From Mortierella sp. BCC40632 (taxonomy: Eukaryota > Mortierellomycota > Mortierellomycetes > Mortierellales > Mortierellaceae): DNA of 64,000 bases. Below the pieces are notes generated by a model. It did no database searches and was not told the origin of the DNA. It worked only from the letters and a program-made list of their open reading frames with translations. Positions 34,450-46,923 of this stretch are shown here, in pieces. The position numbers were made by a program, and so were the translations under genes. Position 1 is the first letter of the stretch; every line of letters begins with the position of its first letter. The DNA lies in the NCBI GenBank assembly GCA_011634665.1, contig WAEK01000029.1, positions 249,001-313,000 on the forward strand, in the 5' to 3' direction.

Positions 34450-35299
34450 GGAGAGAGTCGTTGGTCAGGTCGTGGTCACTGGAAACACGATCCTAGGCTC
34501 TCTTGTTTTTTTTGTTTTGTTTTTGTGTGCTTGTGTTTTCTTTTTTATTACGATTATTATTGTTATTATTATTTTGCCGCTCTTTTTTATTCCTCTTCTC
34601 TCTCCTCTCTCTTCCTCCCTGCCTTATCCTCTTCCGTAATTAATCCTAGTCGAACAACCGCAAGACAGACAGACAGACGCCCTAATTCACGCCCAAAGGA
34701 ATAAAGAAAGGATCCCTTTCCTCCCTTTCCTCCCCCCTCCCCCCTTTCCCCTTCATCTCGGACTCTCGATGTCTATATCTAATAATGTTTGCATGCGTGC
34801 GTATTTGTATGTGTCTGTAGTGTGTGCTCACGACCCGGCTCTCCTTTCTCGATTCCATGGAGGATGTGGGCTGCAACAGAAGCTTGGAATTATTTCTGTT
34901 CCTGTGCAACGGTCATTTAAAAGCAGAGCCTTTTTTCACCAGTCTACCTTCCTTTTCCCCATCTGCCCCTGTCCTTTTGGAGACCGTAACAAACACCGTT
35001 AGTCACCTCAATTGACGACGACCTCGGTGTTTTTTTCTTTTGCTCAGACTGAGGAAAAAAAAAAAAGTCAATCGCTCCTCAAAGACGTACGCCCTCGTTG
35101 CTGTGTTGTTCGAGATGCGCGTGTGAGATTGCGTGAATTCGGGTTTATAGGAATCAAACTTTGCATTTTTTCTTTTTTCACTCTTATCTCTTTTTACATC
35201 TAAAAAAAAAAAAAAAAGTATATGCAGCTCTTCTCCTCCAGTCTTTCTCACCACGCGTGTGTGTGCGTGTGCGAGCCCTCGTCTCGTCTCCTTCCAAGT

Positions 35300-35330
<31 letters not shown>

Positions 35331-35354
35331 GAAAAAAAAGAAGAGAGAGAACAA
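29920..35354. other. Long gene-poor block
   Basis: About 5.4 kb between the SOD start and the UGP1 stop. It contains CT/CA microsatellites (29970-30150, 33203-33230, 33459-33489), GA repeats (34422-34445), A runs (31456-31479 and 35303-35330) and mixed pyrimidine tracts. Frames of 100-150 codons exist, for example 30825-31280 plus, but they lack family resemblance and exon-like ends. It presumably holds the SOD upstream region and the UGP1 3' end. An unannotated non-coding RNA is possible but not visible. Confidence 0.6.
35303..35330. repeat. Poly(A) tract, 28 nt, just 3' of UGP1
   Basis: 25 bp beyond the UGP1 stop codon. It is a T run in the sense of the UGP1 transcript. Confidence 0.95.
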
Positions 35355-37964
35355 CTAATGATCCAAGATATGAAGGTTGCCTGATACGACCTTGTTCTCC
35401 AGAATACTGCCCGAAGGAATATCAATGTGAGATCCAGCATTTGCCACAATGATCACTGTGCCCTTCAAGACCACATCCGATCCAAAGGTCACATCACCCG
35501 TCACCGTCAAATGGTCCAACTCGAGAATGTGTGGTGGGTTGTTGAAACGGGACAAAAAGTTGTTGACCTTCTTGAAATGATCTCCCAACTTGACCAATGG
35601 TACCGTGTTGAACATACGCTTGGGGTTGAATGACAATTCACCATGGTTCAGCGAATACAAATCAGAGGTCACCAAGAACAAATCCGAAGTCGACTTGACA
35701 GGCAAGAAGCGGCTACGGGGTACGTTCACTCCGTGAGCATTGTGGAAGTGCTTGATACCAGCTCCAACAGCCGTCTCCAACTGGATGACCTTCTCTCCAG
35801 ACTCTGTCGTCTTGTGGTTGACAATGACCTCAAGGTTCAGCTCGCCGTCCTCAACAACACGCTTAATCGCCTTCAAGTTGATCCACAAGTTGTTGGTGTT
35901 GAAAATTTTGAACTTTTTGATACTCTTAAAGTCCTCGACATGCTCTGCAGGAACCTGGGCAATTTCGAGAAGACGGATCTGGCCCTCATAGTCGATCAGC
36001 GTACCTCCCTTGATATCGGCTCTCGTCTTATCAGTCACCTCCATCAAGAATTCGGCTCCCGACTCAACCATGTGGTTCAAAATACCCTCATCCACAGTTG
36101 CTCCAAGGTTGTCGACGTTTGAGACAAAAACGTACTCCTTGCCATCATCAAGGAGCTGATCCAAGAGTCCCGAGTTGTACAAAGAGTCGAACAAATCTCC
36201 GTGACCGGGTGGGTACCAGTCTGCAATGTTGCCGTCGGGATGGCGGGGTGTGGGCAGCAATGAGTCCTTGTTGACACGGGGGTACCTGGACTGGTTGAAA
36301 GTCAGGATCTCAATGTTGTGTGTTGTGTACTTTTGAACGATGCGCTTGGTTTCATCATCGGTGTTGAAAGAGTTCATAAGAATGAAAGGAACGTTGACGT
36401 TCTTGGCCTTGTTGAGATACTAAGATTTAATACGATTCGGATGAAAGATGATGAAGAGAGTGTAAGTAAGGTTGTATCTCGACTTTTTGTCTTGCTTTGT
36501 TCTTGTTTTCTCCACTGTCCTTAAGCCATGTTATCTCCATCTTACCTCGATCTGTCGGACACTGAGATCCAAAAAGGTCATTCCGTCACGGACTTCAATG
36601 GCACTCTTGGGACCAACGCAGCCCATGGTAGTACCCAGACCACCGTTCAGCTTCAACACTGCGAGCTTGTTGAGGTGAGGGCTGCTCTCGACCTTGGGGA
36701 TGCTGTCATAAGGGACGATCTGATCCTCTGGAGGCGAGCGGACCTTGTCCCAGTTGATCTTTGTGCCCTTGCTTCTGTCAGCCAACCAGCGGTTAAACAA
36801 AAGGAAGAAGTTGCCCATCTCAGTTTGGAAGTGCTATAAGAAAAAAGGTTTTGTTTTTTTTTGTCAGCAAGATGTAAAAAAGAAAAAACAATCTAGGATA
36901 GGATAGAGTATCCCCCAACAGCAGACTTGATCCCACGTTTAGATCCTTCCAGTTCCTATTCGTATACGGTTTACAGCTCCCCAGTTCCCACACACGGACA
37001 AAGAGTGGCTCCTTACTCGTCCAAGTCCAACGGAGAGAGAGATACAAAGCCCCCTTTCGCCGTCACACAATTCTGAGCGTCGACAACGTCATTACGCTTG
37101 CATTAAGCTCCGTTGACTTAGGGGACAGGGTAGCTTAGCGTCGCATTGTAGGAGTCCTCTCCACCTGGGATCTCTCCCACGTCTCTCACGTTCACAGGTA
37201 AACAAAGGTCCACTGAAAGGCAGTTGCCATGGTCTTTGGATTCTCCAGCAATTATGGGATCCTGCTCTATTACGCACCAATCCTAGTGTCACATTTCTTT
37301 TGTTTTACTTCTTCCTTGGGGGATTTTTTTCTTACCTTTCGCTCCTCCTCGTCCTGCTTGACCTGAGAGATCAAGCGGTTGAGTTCTGTCCTCATGGCGC
37401 TGGCTGCAGCGGCACTGCTGGCACCTTGAAAGTCCTATCGGTAGGCAATCGCCGATCAAACAGGAAAAGAAAAAAGAAAGAAAGAAAAAAGTGTCAGCAG
37501 ATCGATCCTAGGCGAGTGAGACTGCAATGCATAATCGCTAGATGTCTATTGGGTTCCTTCTTGACTTCTAAGCGAGGTCCAGCCAGTAGCAGGCTATGGG
37601 GGCCTCTAGATCCCAGCTCTCCTGCATCCTATGATAAGTCTTATTTTTCCCTGCTCGGTCAATCAGTCCCCTTCGTGAGAGAGAAATTGATAGTTCCAGA
37701 AGTAACCGGCCCGGGATGGTTTTTTCTTTCTCACGGCGGTATGTGAGAGCGCTCCAGGACGCGTTTGCCTTTTATTCCTGCGTGAACGTTTTCTTTTCTT
37801 TTTTTTGGGGGGCGAGTACAAGAGGCGTGGTACTGTATCAGGGACTAAAAGAGAGAAGCGGAGCAAGAGGATTCAAGGGTTGGTGAAGTTCATCTTACCA
37901 GAGTGGAGAGAGTGTGAGGATGGTGATGCTTTTCATTTCCTCCGTCAGGTCTGAGAGTCGACAT
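35355..37964 (-). CDS. UGP1: UTP-glucose-1-phosphate uridylyltransferase (UDP-glucose pyrophosphorylase)
   Basis: Four exons, 37964-37899, 37434-37336, 36833-36546 and 36419-35355, giving 505 residues, close to the ~500 of yeast UGP1. The nucleotide-binding loop [10 protein letters not shown] is at residues 117-126, followed by CVGPKS. Then come [13 protein letters not shown], the substrate segment [41 protein letters not shown] and [10 protein letters not shown]. The C-terminal left-handed beta-helix ([20 protein letters not shown]) mediates octamer formation in fungal enzymes. It makes UDP-glucose for glycogen, trehalose, beta-glucan and galactose use, in the cytosol. The 5'-most two introns are long (464 and 502 nt). 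ATAAATA lies 155 bp upstream of the ATG. A His cluster (KHHHPH) sits in the N-terminal 20 residues. Confidence 0.97.
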
Positions 37965-38602
37965 TGTGGGTGTGTAGTAAAGAAGAGGGGGATGGAGTAG
38001 AGAGTGTGAAGTAAAGGTGAAATGAGGGAGATGCAGCGATGATGCGGAGAGAAAAAAAAAAAAAATGAGAAAGAGAAAAGAGGTGTTGGAGCGGATTAAA
38101 AGTGCGATGCTCAGTCGGTATTTATGCTGGCTCAGCACCCTTCGTCTCTCCAGTCGGGGTCCATTCCCCACAGCCCCCTCTCCTTCTCTCTCTCTCTCTC
38201 TTTGTCTCTCTTGTCTCTCGCTCACTCCCTTGTCTTTCTCTTTCCCTCCTCTCTCTCTTCCACTTGCCGCCCAGTCTGCCCATGTGTATGGCTGGTGTCT
38301 CAACATATTATTATTCTTGGCTGGATTTTGTTGTCCCGGTGCATCATCCGGGCGAATGCGCTGTTGATCAGGGTGCAGAGGAGAGAGAGAGACTGACGCC
38401 CATGGTGTGCACCGAAATTTCGCGCGTCCAATGATCTGGCAGCCGTGTACCACCAACCTGCCAGCAGACGCGCCCTGCTTAACTTGCTTGAACGGAGGAG
38501 AATTACGCTCAGCTATCCAAAATTACCACGAGAGCCATCGCGCGCTCTATAAATTTAGACAGCCTCCAGGAAAACCGCACAAAGGGTAGCATCAGAATGA
38601 AA

Positions 38603-38633
<31 letters not shown>

Positions 38634-38681
38634 GAGAGAGCGTGTTGGTGTTGGGAGGAAAGGAAAGAAGAGCAGGGACGG

Positions 38682-38721
<40 letters not shown>

Positions 38722-40001
38722 CAAGAGAGCTAAAGTCTATCCAAGCTGTTAGTATCAATCAAGACAAAGGTGTTGTCCTTGCTGCAGGCACAGAGGAACG
38801 TGATTCTCCGGCCGAGGAACCCCTGACCAATGAGCATTCGCGTCTCCATCAGGCTCCATGTAGACCGACATTATCGCTCATTCAACAGAGAAATGTACCA
38901 TGCCTCAATCGTGGAACACTAAACGCGCAATGGCATCGCGTCACGTGTGGGAGGATCCTGAACATCGTGGCACGTCCCTCTCCAAGTCCTTTGAACTGCT
39001 TGCTCTGCTTCATCTTCATCCCATTCGGTCTCTCGTTAATCATCTCTTTCTATTGTCATCAAATCCAGGATAACTCAGGATGGTAATGCTCTTGGAGACA
39101 GCCAAGGACTGGTTCGGACTTTTTGGATCAGCTCGAGGCAGGAGTGACGGATGACAGGAGCAGTAGCTTGGTACCATGAGCCTAACATTCCATTTCATCC
39201 CATCTCTCTCTCTTTCTCTCCATCAATGCATCTCTTGGGCTCGAATGCCTATAGTCTGCCCTGTTCAACTTTCAGAGTCTCTTGTTGGTAATCCTCTTGG
39301 TGATCTGCACCTGCACATACATTCAGACCCAGACACGGCTGCTTGACCGCAACAAAACTGGGTACGTTTCTTATTGTTGTCAAAGACCACCTTGGCTGGT
39401 TCCCAAATGTTAGACAAGTTCTGCCTCGCAGTGCCCAGAAGAAAGAAAAAACGACACCCACCCAGTCTTATGTCTGCAGTACTCTGGAGGGGAATGAAGC
39501 CCTTTTCATCCCGTTAACGGTGCTTTTTTTCTTCTACTCTTTGGATCTAGACTTCTCGGTATTTTCTGGAAAGCTGCAAGGATAGGTAATATCTCTAGGG
39601 ATGGATCAACAGCTTCTCGGTGAAGGGCACTCTAACACACCAGGAGAACTAACCCAGTGGACACACACAACCCTTGGCCAACTGTATCTGTAATAGGAGA
39701 GCGTCTTAGCCCATATGTCTCCTTGGCATGCATCTGTATGGGCATTAGCCTGATGCTCCCAGAAAAGTAACGTGCTGCCAGGACGGCTCTGAAGAGCCTT
39801 GACTCTTCGGTTCATAGTTGCAGCGATCGGGAAGAGGGGCCATTCGTGCCTCAACTCAATAGATGATCTAGGAGACATGTAGACTCTGGCCTCAGCCTGT
39901 GGCCGCCAATTCTCCCTACATCACGTGGAAGATCATTAAAAAGAGCTTTGGCGTTTTTTGTCTTTTCCTCTCCACATCACTCTTTATTTTTTCTGTTGAA
40001 A
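37965..40001. other. Intergenic region between divergent UGP1 and kanadaptin genes
   Basis: About 2 kb. On the UGP1 side: a TATA-like ATAAATA (38119-38125, minus sense) and pyrimidine tracts at 38180-38270. In the middle: GA repeats at about 38603-38632 and 38689-38719 and a CACGTG at 38942-38947. On the kanadaptin side: CCAAT near 39906 and CACGTG at 39922-39927. No gene is seen. Confidence 0.55.
39905..39927 (+). promoter_or_regulatory. CCAAT box and CACGTG element upstream of kanadaptin
   Basis: GCCAAT followed 12 bp later by TCACGTGG, 75-97 bp upstream of the ATG at 40002. CACGTG is the core bound by bHLH factors in fungi; function here is inferred. Confidence 0.4.
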
Positions 40002-41750
40002 ATGTCCTTTGCAGTGCCCAAAGTACCCGTCAGGAACACGAATGCAAAGAGCAATGAATCGTCCGATGGAGACCAGCTCGATGGAATGGACACAACCAAA
40101 AATGTAAAACCAACAGGATCGGGCGGGACATTTGCCATTCCTGAAAAACCAGTGTCCAAAAAGGCTGTCATGGGTCCACCACCACCTCCACTTTTCCCCA
40201 AGGAGACCAGTCAACAGAGTAAGCAGAATACGACTCTGTAGGGAAGAATCGCCTGAGTTGCTGCTTACCCCAACCAACACCTGATTTCACAAAATCTAAC
40301 CCTTCCTTTGGGTCCCGGATCTTCGGTAGCTCCCACGCTACTCTCGGGCGGCGCGTCAGCTTCAGAGCACGCAGACGCAAAGCCGAAGGCAGCTCCTGCG
40401 CCACCAGGACCACCAGGAGGAATCAAGCCCATGGCATCCAATGCACCTCCACTAAACTATAAAAAGCCCTCCTGGAGCGGTTTTCCCAACCAGCAGTTTT
40501 TCTTTGAAGTGATCAAAAATGGCGTTATTGTCGAGACATTCATGGTACCAGAAAAGGAGTTTCTTGTTGTCGGGCGGCTTCCCATGTGTGATATTGAGAT
40601 GGAACATCCCGTAAGTTTTGTTATCTCTGCTGCGCTCCAAGGACAGTATTGCCAGCCCGCGGTTTTTTTTTTTTTTTTTTTTTTCAGCAGGGAATCCGAC
40701 ATCATCTTATTCTTTCATTAATTGGTCTCATAGTCTCTTTCAAGATATCATGCAATTGTTCAATTCAAAAGCAACGGAGATTGTTATCTTTACGACATGA
40801 ACAGCAGCAACGGCACTCGACTCAACAAGAACCGGATACCACCAGGAATGCATGTATCGATCAAACCAGGCGATCAATTGAGGTTTGGCGAAAGTACTCG
40901 CATCTACCTTTTCCAGTCCAAAGAGCCTGTTGATCAGGAAGAAGAAGAACGGAAGTTGGTTGCGGCTATGATTGAACGACAAAACAGGTCTCGTGCAGAG
41001 GCTGAAGACAAAACTGAAGAGGATCAAGAAGAAGAGGAATTCAACTGGTAACCGATCATTGCACAGGACATAAGTTGTCACTCTATTTCTCATATTGGAC
41101 CCTAAGACAAACGTTGTGCTCATCTTTCTTCCACGTTCCTTTCCTTCCACCTTGTGATCGAATTTTTCTGGGGGGATAAATAGGGGTATGGCTGACGATG
41201 CAATCGATGAGGATGACATGGCCGAATCCGGTGAAAGGAGACCCGTTGATCCAGATGCCTATTACCGAGAGAATCCCAAGAAAGCACTTCGGAATTATCT
41301 CGAGAACAAAGGGTATTCCTGTGATTTTGAGGTGGAAGAAGAGGGACCTGGCCATGCACGCGAGTACACGGCTAGGATCCGGCTCCCGATTGAATCAGCC
41401 ATGGGTCCTATTTATGGTGAAGCAACCGCAGGCAAGAGACGCGATGCTGAGCGCGAAGCAGCATTAGATGCATGCATCAAACTGGACAGCCGGGGCATGC
41501 TTGGAACAAAGAAATCATCCAGTGAAGGTAACGATTGGGCAATGGGCGGAAGAAGATCTAGTCTGCTAGAAACCCCCCCTTCCTTAATTATGTACTCCAG
41601 GGTTCTGAAAAGAACATTAGTTGATCTTTACTGACATTTCTTTTTTCTCAATACCTCTACCTTGATGACATAGCACCTGCTCAGGGGCGGTCGAAAAAGT
41701 ATGGCCGGCCAGACGACGATGATGACGATGACGATTTTTACGACAGAACA

Positions 41751-41787
<37 letters not shown>

Positions 41788-42428
41788 CTTCGTGAGAAAT
41801 AAATGGTTGGATGAGACGAACTGACCATAGTACTAACCCCCGCCTGCAGAGAAAAAGAAGAGTATAGGCAAAAAGGTGGAACAAAAGGCAGAGACACACG
41901 AATCTCTCCTGGCAAAGCATCAAGCCCTCAAAGAGAGTATGACGGATTTAGAAACCAAGATTCGAGAATACGATGCATCCGCTGCAACAAGGAAGGCACT
42001 GGAAGAGTCAAATGACCTGGACGCTTACATGGCTATGCTTGAAAAGACCGGAGGCGATTCCAAGGCAAAGATGCAACAAAAGCTTGCAGCCATGAAAAAG
42101 GTACCTATTCTCTCTTCTCCTTCTCTTACTGTAACTTTTTTTTTTAAAAAAAAGCTATCTAATTTCCTAACAAAACACTTGCGCTTTGCTTCTTTCTTGC
42201 CTGAATTCTTAGGAGGAAACCACGTTGCTCCAGTTGATCGAGTTCACCAAGCCAGTAGATTACCTCGCCAAAATCGGAGGTCCTGGTCCGAAACCGTCAC
42301 CATCGGCATCGACGGCTTCTTCTTCGTCTGCTACAGTGAAGCGTTCTAATGACGAGAAGTCGGACCAAGAGGCGGAAAAGAAGAGACCAAGGATTGGACC
42401 TTCACTCCCACCTCCATCGTCGGAATAA
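40002..42428 (+). CDS. Kanadaptin (SLC4A1AP) homologue, FHA-domain protein
   Basis: Seven exons: 40002-40218, 40330-40610, 40734-41047, 41184-41527, 41674-41751, 41850-42100 and 42213-42428, giving 566 residues. After a Pro-rich N-terminus, the FHA domain (about residues 115-220) has VVGRLPMCDIEMEHP, the SLSRYHAIVQF core and NSSNGTRLNKNRI, with the phosphopeptide-binding Arg, Ser, Asn and His present. The YRENPKKALRNYLENKGY and GKRRDAEREAALDAC segments form the kanadaptin-specific dsRBD-like region. DDDDDDDFYDRT, a coiled coil (EKKK...LETKIREYD) and EETTLLQLIEFTKPVDYLAKIGG follow. Human kanadaptin is nuclear and has been linked to RNA processing; its original anion-exchanger role is disputed. 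The gene runs tail to tail with RPN1, 134 bp apart. The intron 5 donor directly abuts a 29-nt A run. Confidence 0.93.
41754..41782. repeat. Poly(A) tract, 29 nt, abutting a splice donor
   Basis: The run starts with the third base of kanadaptin intron 5 (GT at 41752-41753), so the donor reads G|GTAAAAAA. Intron 5 is only 98 nt long. Confidence 0.95.
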
Positions 42429-42488
42429 TAATAATAATAATAATAGTTTTTTTTTTACATGATAAAAAAAAAAAAAAAAAAAAAAAAA
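42425..42488. repeat. (TAA)n plus poly(T) and 25-nt poly(A) between convergent genes
   Basis: An AAT/TAA repeat begins at the kanadaptin stop codon, followed by a T run and an A run at 42464-42488. Together they fill most of the 134-bp gap before the RPN1 stop. Confidence 0.9.
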
Positions 42489-42562
42489 CGAGCTTCATTT
42501 CATTCATTCGTATCAATGCATTTTTTCTTTCTTTTTTCTTTTCTTTTACATTCATTCAAGAT

Positions 42563-45500
42563 CTATGCTTTGGTCTCCTCCACATAATCGGGGTTCTTCT
42601 TCAACAACACAAATCCTTCCAACACTGGTGTCTGTGCCAAATACTCTTCTGTCGACAATTCAGCACGTTCAGAATAAGCCAGCAAGACAGGAGTTGTGTG
42701 TGTCTGGAAGCCAGTGATCGTCTTGGGTCGTCCAGCCTGTCCTACCACATCCACTGCTTGACCCACACGAACAGTGACCGTTTCTGTCTCGAGTTCCTGG
42801 TTCAAAGTAATCAAGAATCGGGGGTACATGGCCGTGACCAAGGAATAGAGAAGAGAGTGGTGACGACCAAGGATCAACGTCCTGACATCTGTAAAGGAAA
42901 CAAGAGTGGTCATCAGACCTGCCAATGCAACGGGAGACAGGATCTGACGATCGGTGTTCAAGGGGTTGATGGTCAAAGTTCCCTTGCCCATATGCAACAG
43001 TCCCTAGATAATCACAAGAAAATAGAAAGAAAAAACGAATTTAGTCCGCTGTCATTTAGCCATAACACTCAACCAGTCGAGAGCCATCATAACACACAAA
43101 GTGTCTCTCTCCCCCTTACCTGAGCAATGCGGACGATAAAGAGGCAGCTAGCATCCTTGTGATAGTAGGAAGCCAGATGACGGAGCATTTGCGCGACACG
43201 GGCGTTGTTGGTACCGGCTCCGACCATACCCATCGCAAAGATCGAATTGACGGCCACCTCAATGTCGGTATCGTGAGAATATTTACCAAGCGTATCCAAC
43301 ACAGACAGGACTGGGTTCGATGCACACAAAAGACCAATGGCCAAGGGCACAGCACGACGGATCACGGGCTCACCATAGTGCATCAAATGTGTAAACGATC
43401 TCAAGGCCATCTCTGCACCAATGTCCTCACCCAACGCAATCAACGCAATACCAAGGACAGCATAGGCCTGGAACTCATCATCAGCGCCATTCTCGGTATC
43501 AATGTGGTCATTGCAGTAATGCAACATACGCTGGACCTGAAGCACATCACCCGAGCCAGCATAGGCACAAATCTCGACAATGACGCTTGTCCTCTTGCCA
43601 ATAGGGTGTTCAATTGCCTTCAATGTCTCCAGAGTCACTTCGCTCTGACTGCGGGCGCCTAGATGAACAGAGTTGAAAGAGATGAATGATAAGTCTCATG
43701 TTAGGAAATCACAAGGAGAAAGCAACATATGAGAATATCGAGTAGAAATACAAATAAAACTCTTTTTTTTGTATGCTTACCAAGGTGAAGCAGACCCAAT
43801 CCCAATCCCATGAATCGACTATAGGTCTCTCCAAGCTGACCATCTGCACGCTCAAGCATAGTCGTCAGAATACTGCTCGTGATGTCACCATCGCAAGTGC
43901 CGACAAAGATCTGACCCAGAGCCAAAGCCGCAAACGAAGCCAATTCCATGGACACATCCGTATTGCTAACAATGGGCAACAACAACTCGGAAAGTTCCTC
44001 TCGTGCAGAGCCTGCATAGGCCAAACCAAGACCCTGGATCGCTGCCACGCGGATAGCATTTGGCTTGGTATCGTCCAGGTTATCCGAAAGCACAGCCAAC
44101 GCAGGGTCCGAAACGTTCCGGACACCAGCATTCACGATTCCGACGGCGAGGAGAGCTCCAGCCTTGATGTTGTCCTCCTCGGTGTAGAGGTACTTGTCAA
44201 TGTGGTTGAGTCCCATATCGACATCCCAGAGAAGAATCATGCCCAGCGAAGCAGCAGCACTCAACATGCCATGATCCTTGTTTTTGTAAATCCAGCCACT
44301 GTCGTCCTCCTCGTTCAACATGAGCTTGTCAACTCCAAAACCGGCGTTCACAAATGCATTCACAAACGTCGAAGCCAAGTTTTGACGCGCAGAATCAACC
44401 TGCACAATCTGGGCCGAGCCTAAAAATTAAAGGGAGGGAGAGAGGGCTTTTCTGTTTAACATAATGGTTCATCTACAAGAGCCTTTTCAACATATATGTA
44501 ATAATAAACAAATACAAGGAGGTTTTTTTTTTTTTTAAAAAAAAAACAAATCCTTACGTTTGTGCTCCAAGTGTGTCTTGTAAATATCTTCTGGGGTCTT
44601 GGGCTCCATCAAGTCAAGCTCGCGTGCCAAGTTGATAAAGTTGGTGGTCAAGTGGGTGTTGTTGAGGCAGTTCTGAAGATCCTCATCCTCAGTCTCGACA
44701 GAGATCTGTTGCCTTGCCAACATGAATGCAAGCTGCTTCTTCATCAATCTGCAAAGTCGGGAGAAAATAGATTGAGAATAGAATGTTTGGTCAGTCAAAA
44801 AAAAAAAAAAAAAAGAGGAAGGAGATATCCAAGTAGAACATACGGGTCTTCACAGCCATCAAACAAGGTCTGGATCAAAGCCTTGTCAGACATCCTGATA
44901 GCAACGAGCATGGCCTCGGCATGCTTGTCATGCTTCAAGTAGATATCATGGGCCGTACGCAAGCAGGTAATGTCATCTGGAGACTCCAAGTAGTTGACAC
45001 AGCTGTTAGAGTAGAGAGGGAGAAAAAAGAGGAAGAGGGAATCCGTTAGCATTTGCTAGAAAACAGAGACATCACTTCAACAAGTCGTAACTCGCCGCAT
45101 ATCTTATTTTTTTCCTCCCCCTTCTTTCTTTACCTAGTAATGTAAAGGCAGACACGCTTGTACGAGTTCTTGTCGACAAATGGAACAATCTGTTGAATGA
45201 TGTCAAGCTGCATCAAGAGATCCACAGCATCAGCCTCGGCATTATGGGCCAAAAAGAATGGAGCCACCTCCAGTGCAAGAGCAACAAGATCATCCGTCTC
45301 GGCATCATTCTCCTGTCTCCTGTTGAACTCTAAACCAATCTCTGTGGACAAATGTCTATAAAATGCAAGCAGTAAAGGGAGGAAAGTTGGAGAAGCGATA
45401 CTTAGCCTCGTGCAGAATGCAGGCCTTCTTGTTTGCGTTTGAATGAGATGACCCTCTACTTTCTGGAGGTGTGTGTGTGTGTGTATGGTATCCAACATAC

Positions 45501-46474
45501 CTGACATATTCATGTCCCCACGATCCAATTGCATTCTGCGATCCAACCTTGCGGTACTTGAGGGTCTCCAGCTTTTCATCATCGTATGTCATGGCGAGGA
45601 TGGAGAGAATATCGGCAAGGAATTTCTGTGAAATGAAAAAAAAAGAAAGAAAGAATTTGTCATTTGTGATTAATTACGGCCTGGAGAAATGAAGATACTC
45701 TTCTAGTCAATCCTTTGCTGCTACGTATCCAGTGTAAAGAAAAAGAAAAAGCAATTACCTTCTCGGCCGACTCTGGCCATGCTTCATGAGTAGCAATCAA
45801 ATCAGAGTACATGGGTCGAAGATACTTCAATGGCTTGGGAACAGAGGTCATGGAGCTTGTTGATGTCAAGATCAGAGTACGGAGAGTCTCGAGCGTAGGG
45901 TTGTAGAGTTTTGAATCGGATTCCTGTGTTTTTTTTTTTTTTTTTAGATAGAGCAGTATTCAGGCGACGCGTCAGTGTAATGATAAAGGACATGTTCACA
46001 AACTGCGGTAGGCATAAAAAGAGAGAAAGAAAGGAAAAAAAGAAAAGAGAAAAGGGATTATCGCAGGTTGATCTTGGTAAGTGGGGGGGGGGGAGGGAAG
46101 CAAAGCAAAGCATACCTTGAGTCTCTCAACAAGCATCTCGAGCTGTGACTTGAGCTCCTGATCCTCCTCAGACTATTCAAAGTTAACACCGGTAAAGGAG
46201 GAGAAGAAGAGAGAAAAAAAAAAAAAGAAGACAGGACATAGTGCACCAAGTAGTGTGAGAGAACAAGCCTAGTGTTTGATCCGATTGGAAATGACCGACC
46301 AAATGACCAAATGAGCAAGGACAAAAAAAAAAAAAAAAAACGCGCGTTTACCAGCTCCTCCTTGATAGGTGCATCTTTCAGCTCCTTGGGTGTCTTCTTC
46401 AAAGGCTTGTCCTCCTCCATGGGAGAGTTATCTGCGGCAGGCACAGGGATGGTAACCTCTTTCTTCCCAACCAT
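42563..46474 (-). CDS. RPN1: 26S proteasome regulatory subunit RPN1
   Basis: Ten exons: 46474-46352, 46172-46116, 45923-45759, 45625-45501, 45355-45134, 45002-44844, 44748-44558, 44419-43781, 43658-43120 and 43003-42563. They join in frame to 886 residues (human PSMD2 is 908). N-terminal helices include [18 protein letters not shown] and [10 protein letters not shown]. Exons 8-9 carry the proteasome/cyclosome repeats ([66 protein letters not shown]). The C-terminus has [20 protein letters not shown] and ends [13 protein letters not shown]1 is the 19S base scaffold that docks ubiquitin receptors and UBP6. The divergent neighbour across 449 bp is a small orphan gene. I see no yeast-type PACE element (GGTGGCAAA) upstream. 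Confidence 0.97.
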
Positions 46475-46923
46475 GATGTATTGTTTACGTCTTCCTTAGT
46501 GCCTGAGTTTCGCGTAGTTGGGGATGGAGGTTGGTGTGAAAGGGGACTCACACAAATGAAAGAAATGTAAGAGCAAAGGCGAAGCTGTCGAGATAAAAAA
46601 AACGAGAGAGAGGGAGAGAAGTAGGGTGAAAGAGCCACTAGATTTCCCGTCCGGTAATATCGTTCTTGGTTCGTCGTCTGGGTTGAATGGCGAGGTGATC
46701 GTTCGAGAAGTAGCAGTGGGGATGGAAGAGGAGAAGAGAAGGCGAGCACAATGGAGAATGAAACGTATTCCCTTTCGAGCAGAGGCCGCGCGTAAGCGTA
46801 CCCTCACCGGAAATAAAGATATCCACGTCACATTCTTCTCTTCTTATTTCCATTCTCAATCTATTATCCCAAGACCAACCGCTTCGAAACTGATCTCTCC
46901 TCCCAGTCTTTTGCATTTCAACA
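46475..46923. promoter_or_regulatory. Shared upstream region of RPN1 and a small orphan gene
   Basis: 449 bp between divergent start codons, without a TATA box or a known proteasome element that I can recognise. Confidence 0.4.

Noticed and set aside
38407..38589. 60-codon plus-strand frame upstream of UGP1
   Set aside because: Too short, no motif, and lies in the UGP1 upstream region.
39606..39878. 90-codon minus-strand frame upstream of kanadaptin
   Set aside because: No recognisable features; lies in the intergenic region just upstream of the kanadaptin promoter.
42425..42488. A-rich run as a possible retrotransposed poly(A) tail
   Set aside because: No target-site duplication or retrotransposon sequence adjoins it, and similar runs occur throughout introns and spacers.
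43773..44423. 216-codon plus-strand frame
   Set aside because: Antisense shadow of RPN1 exon 8.
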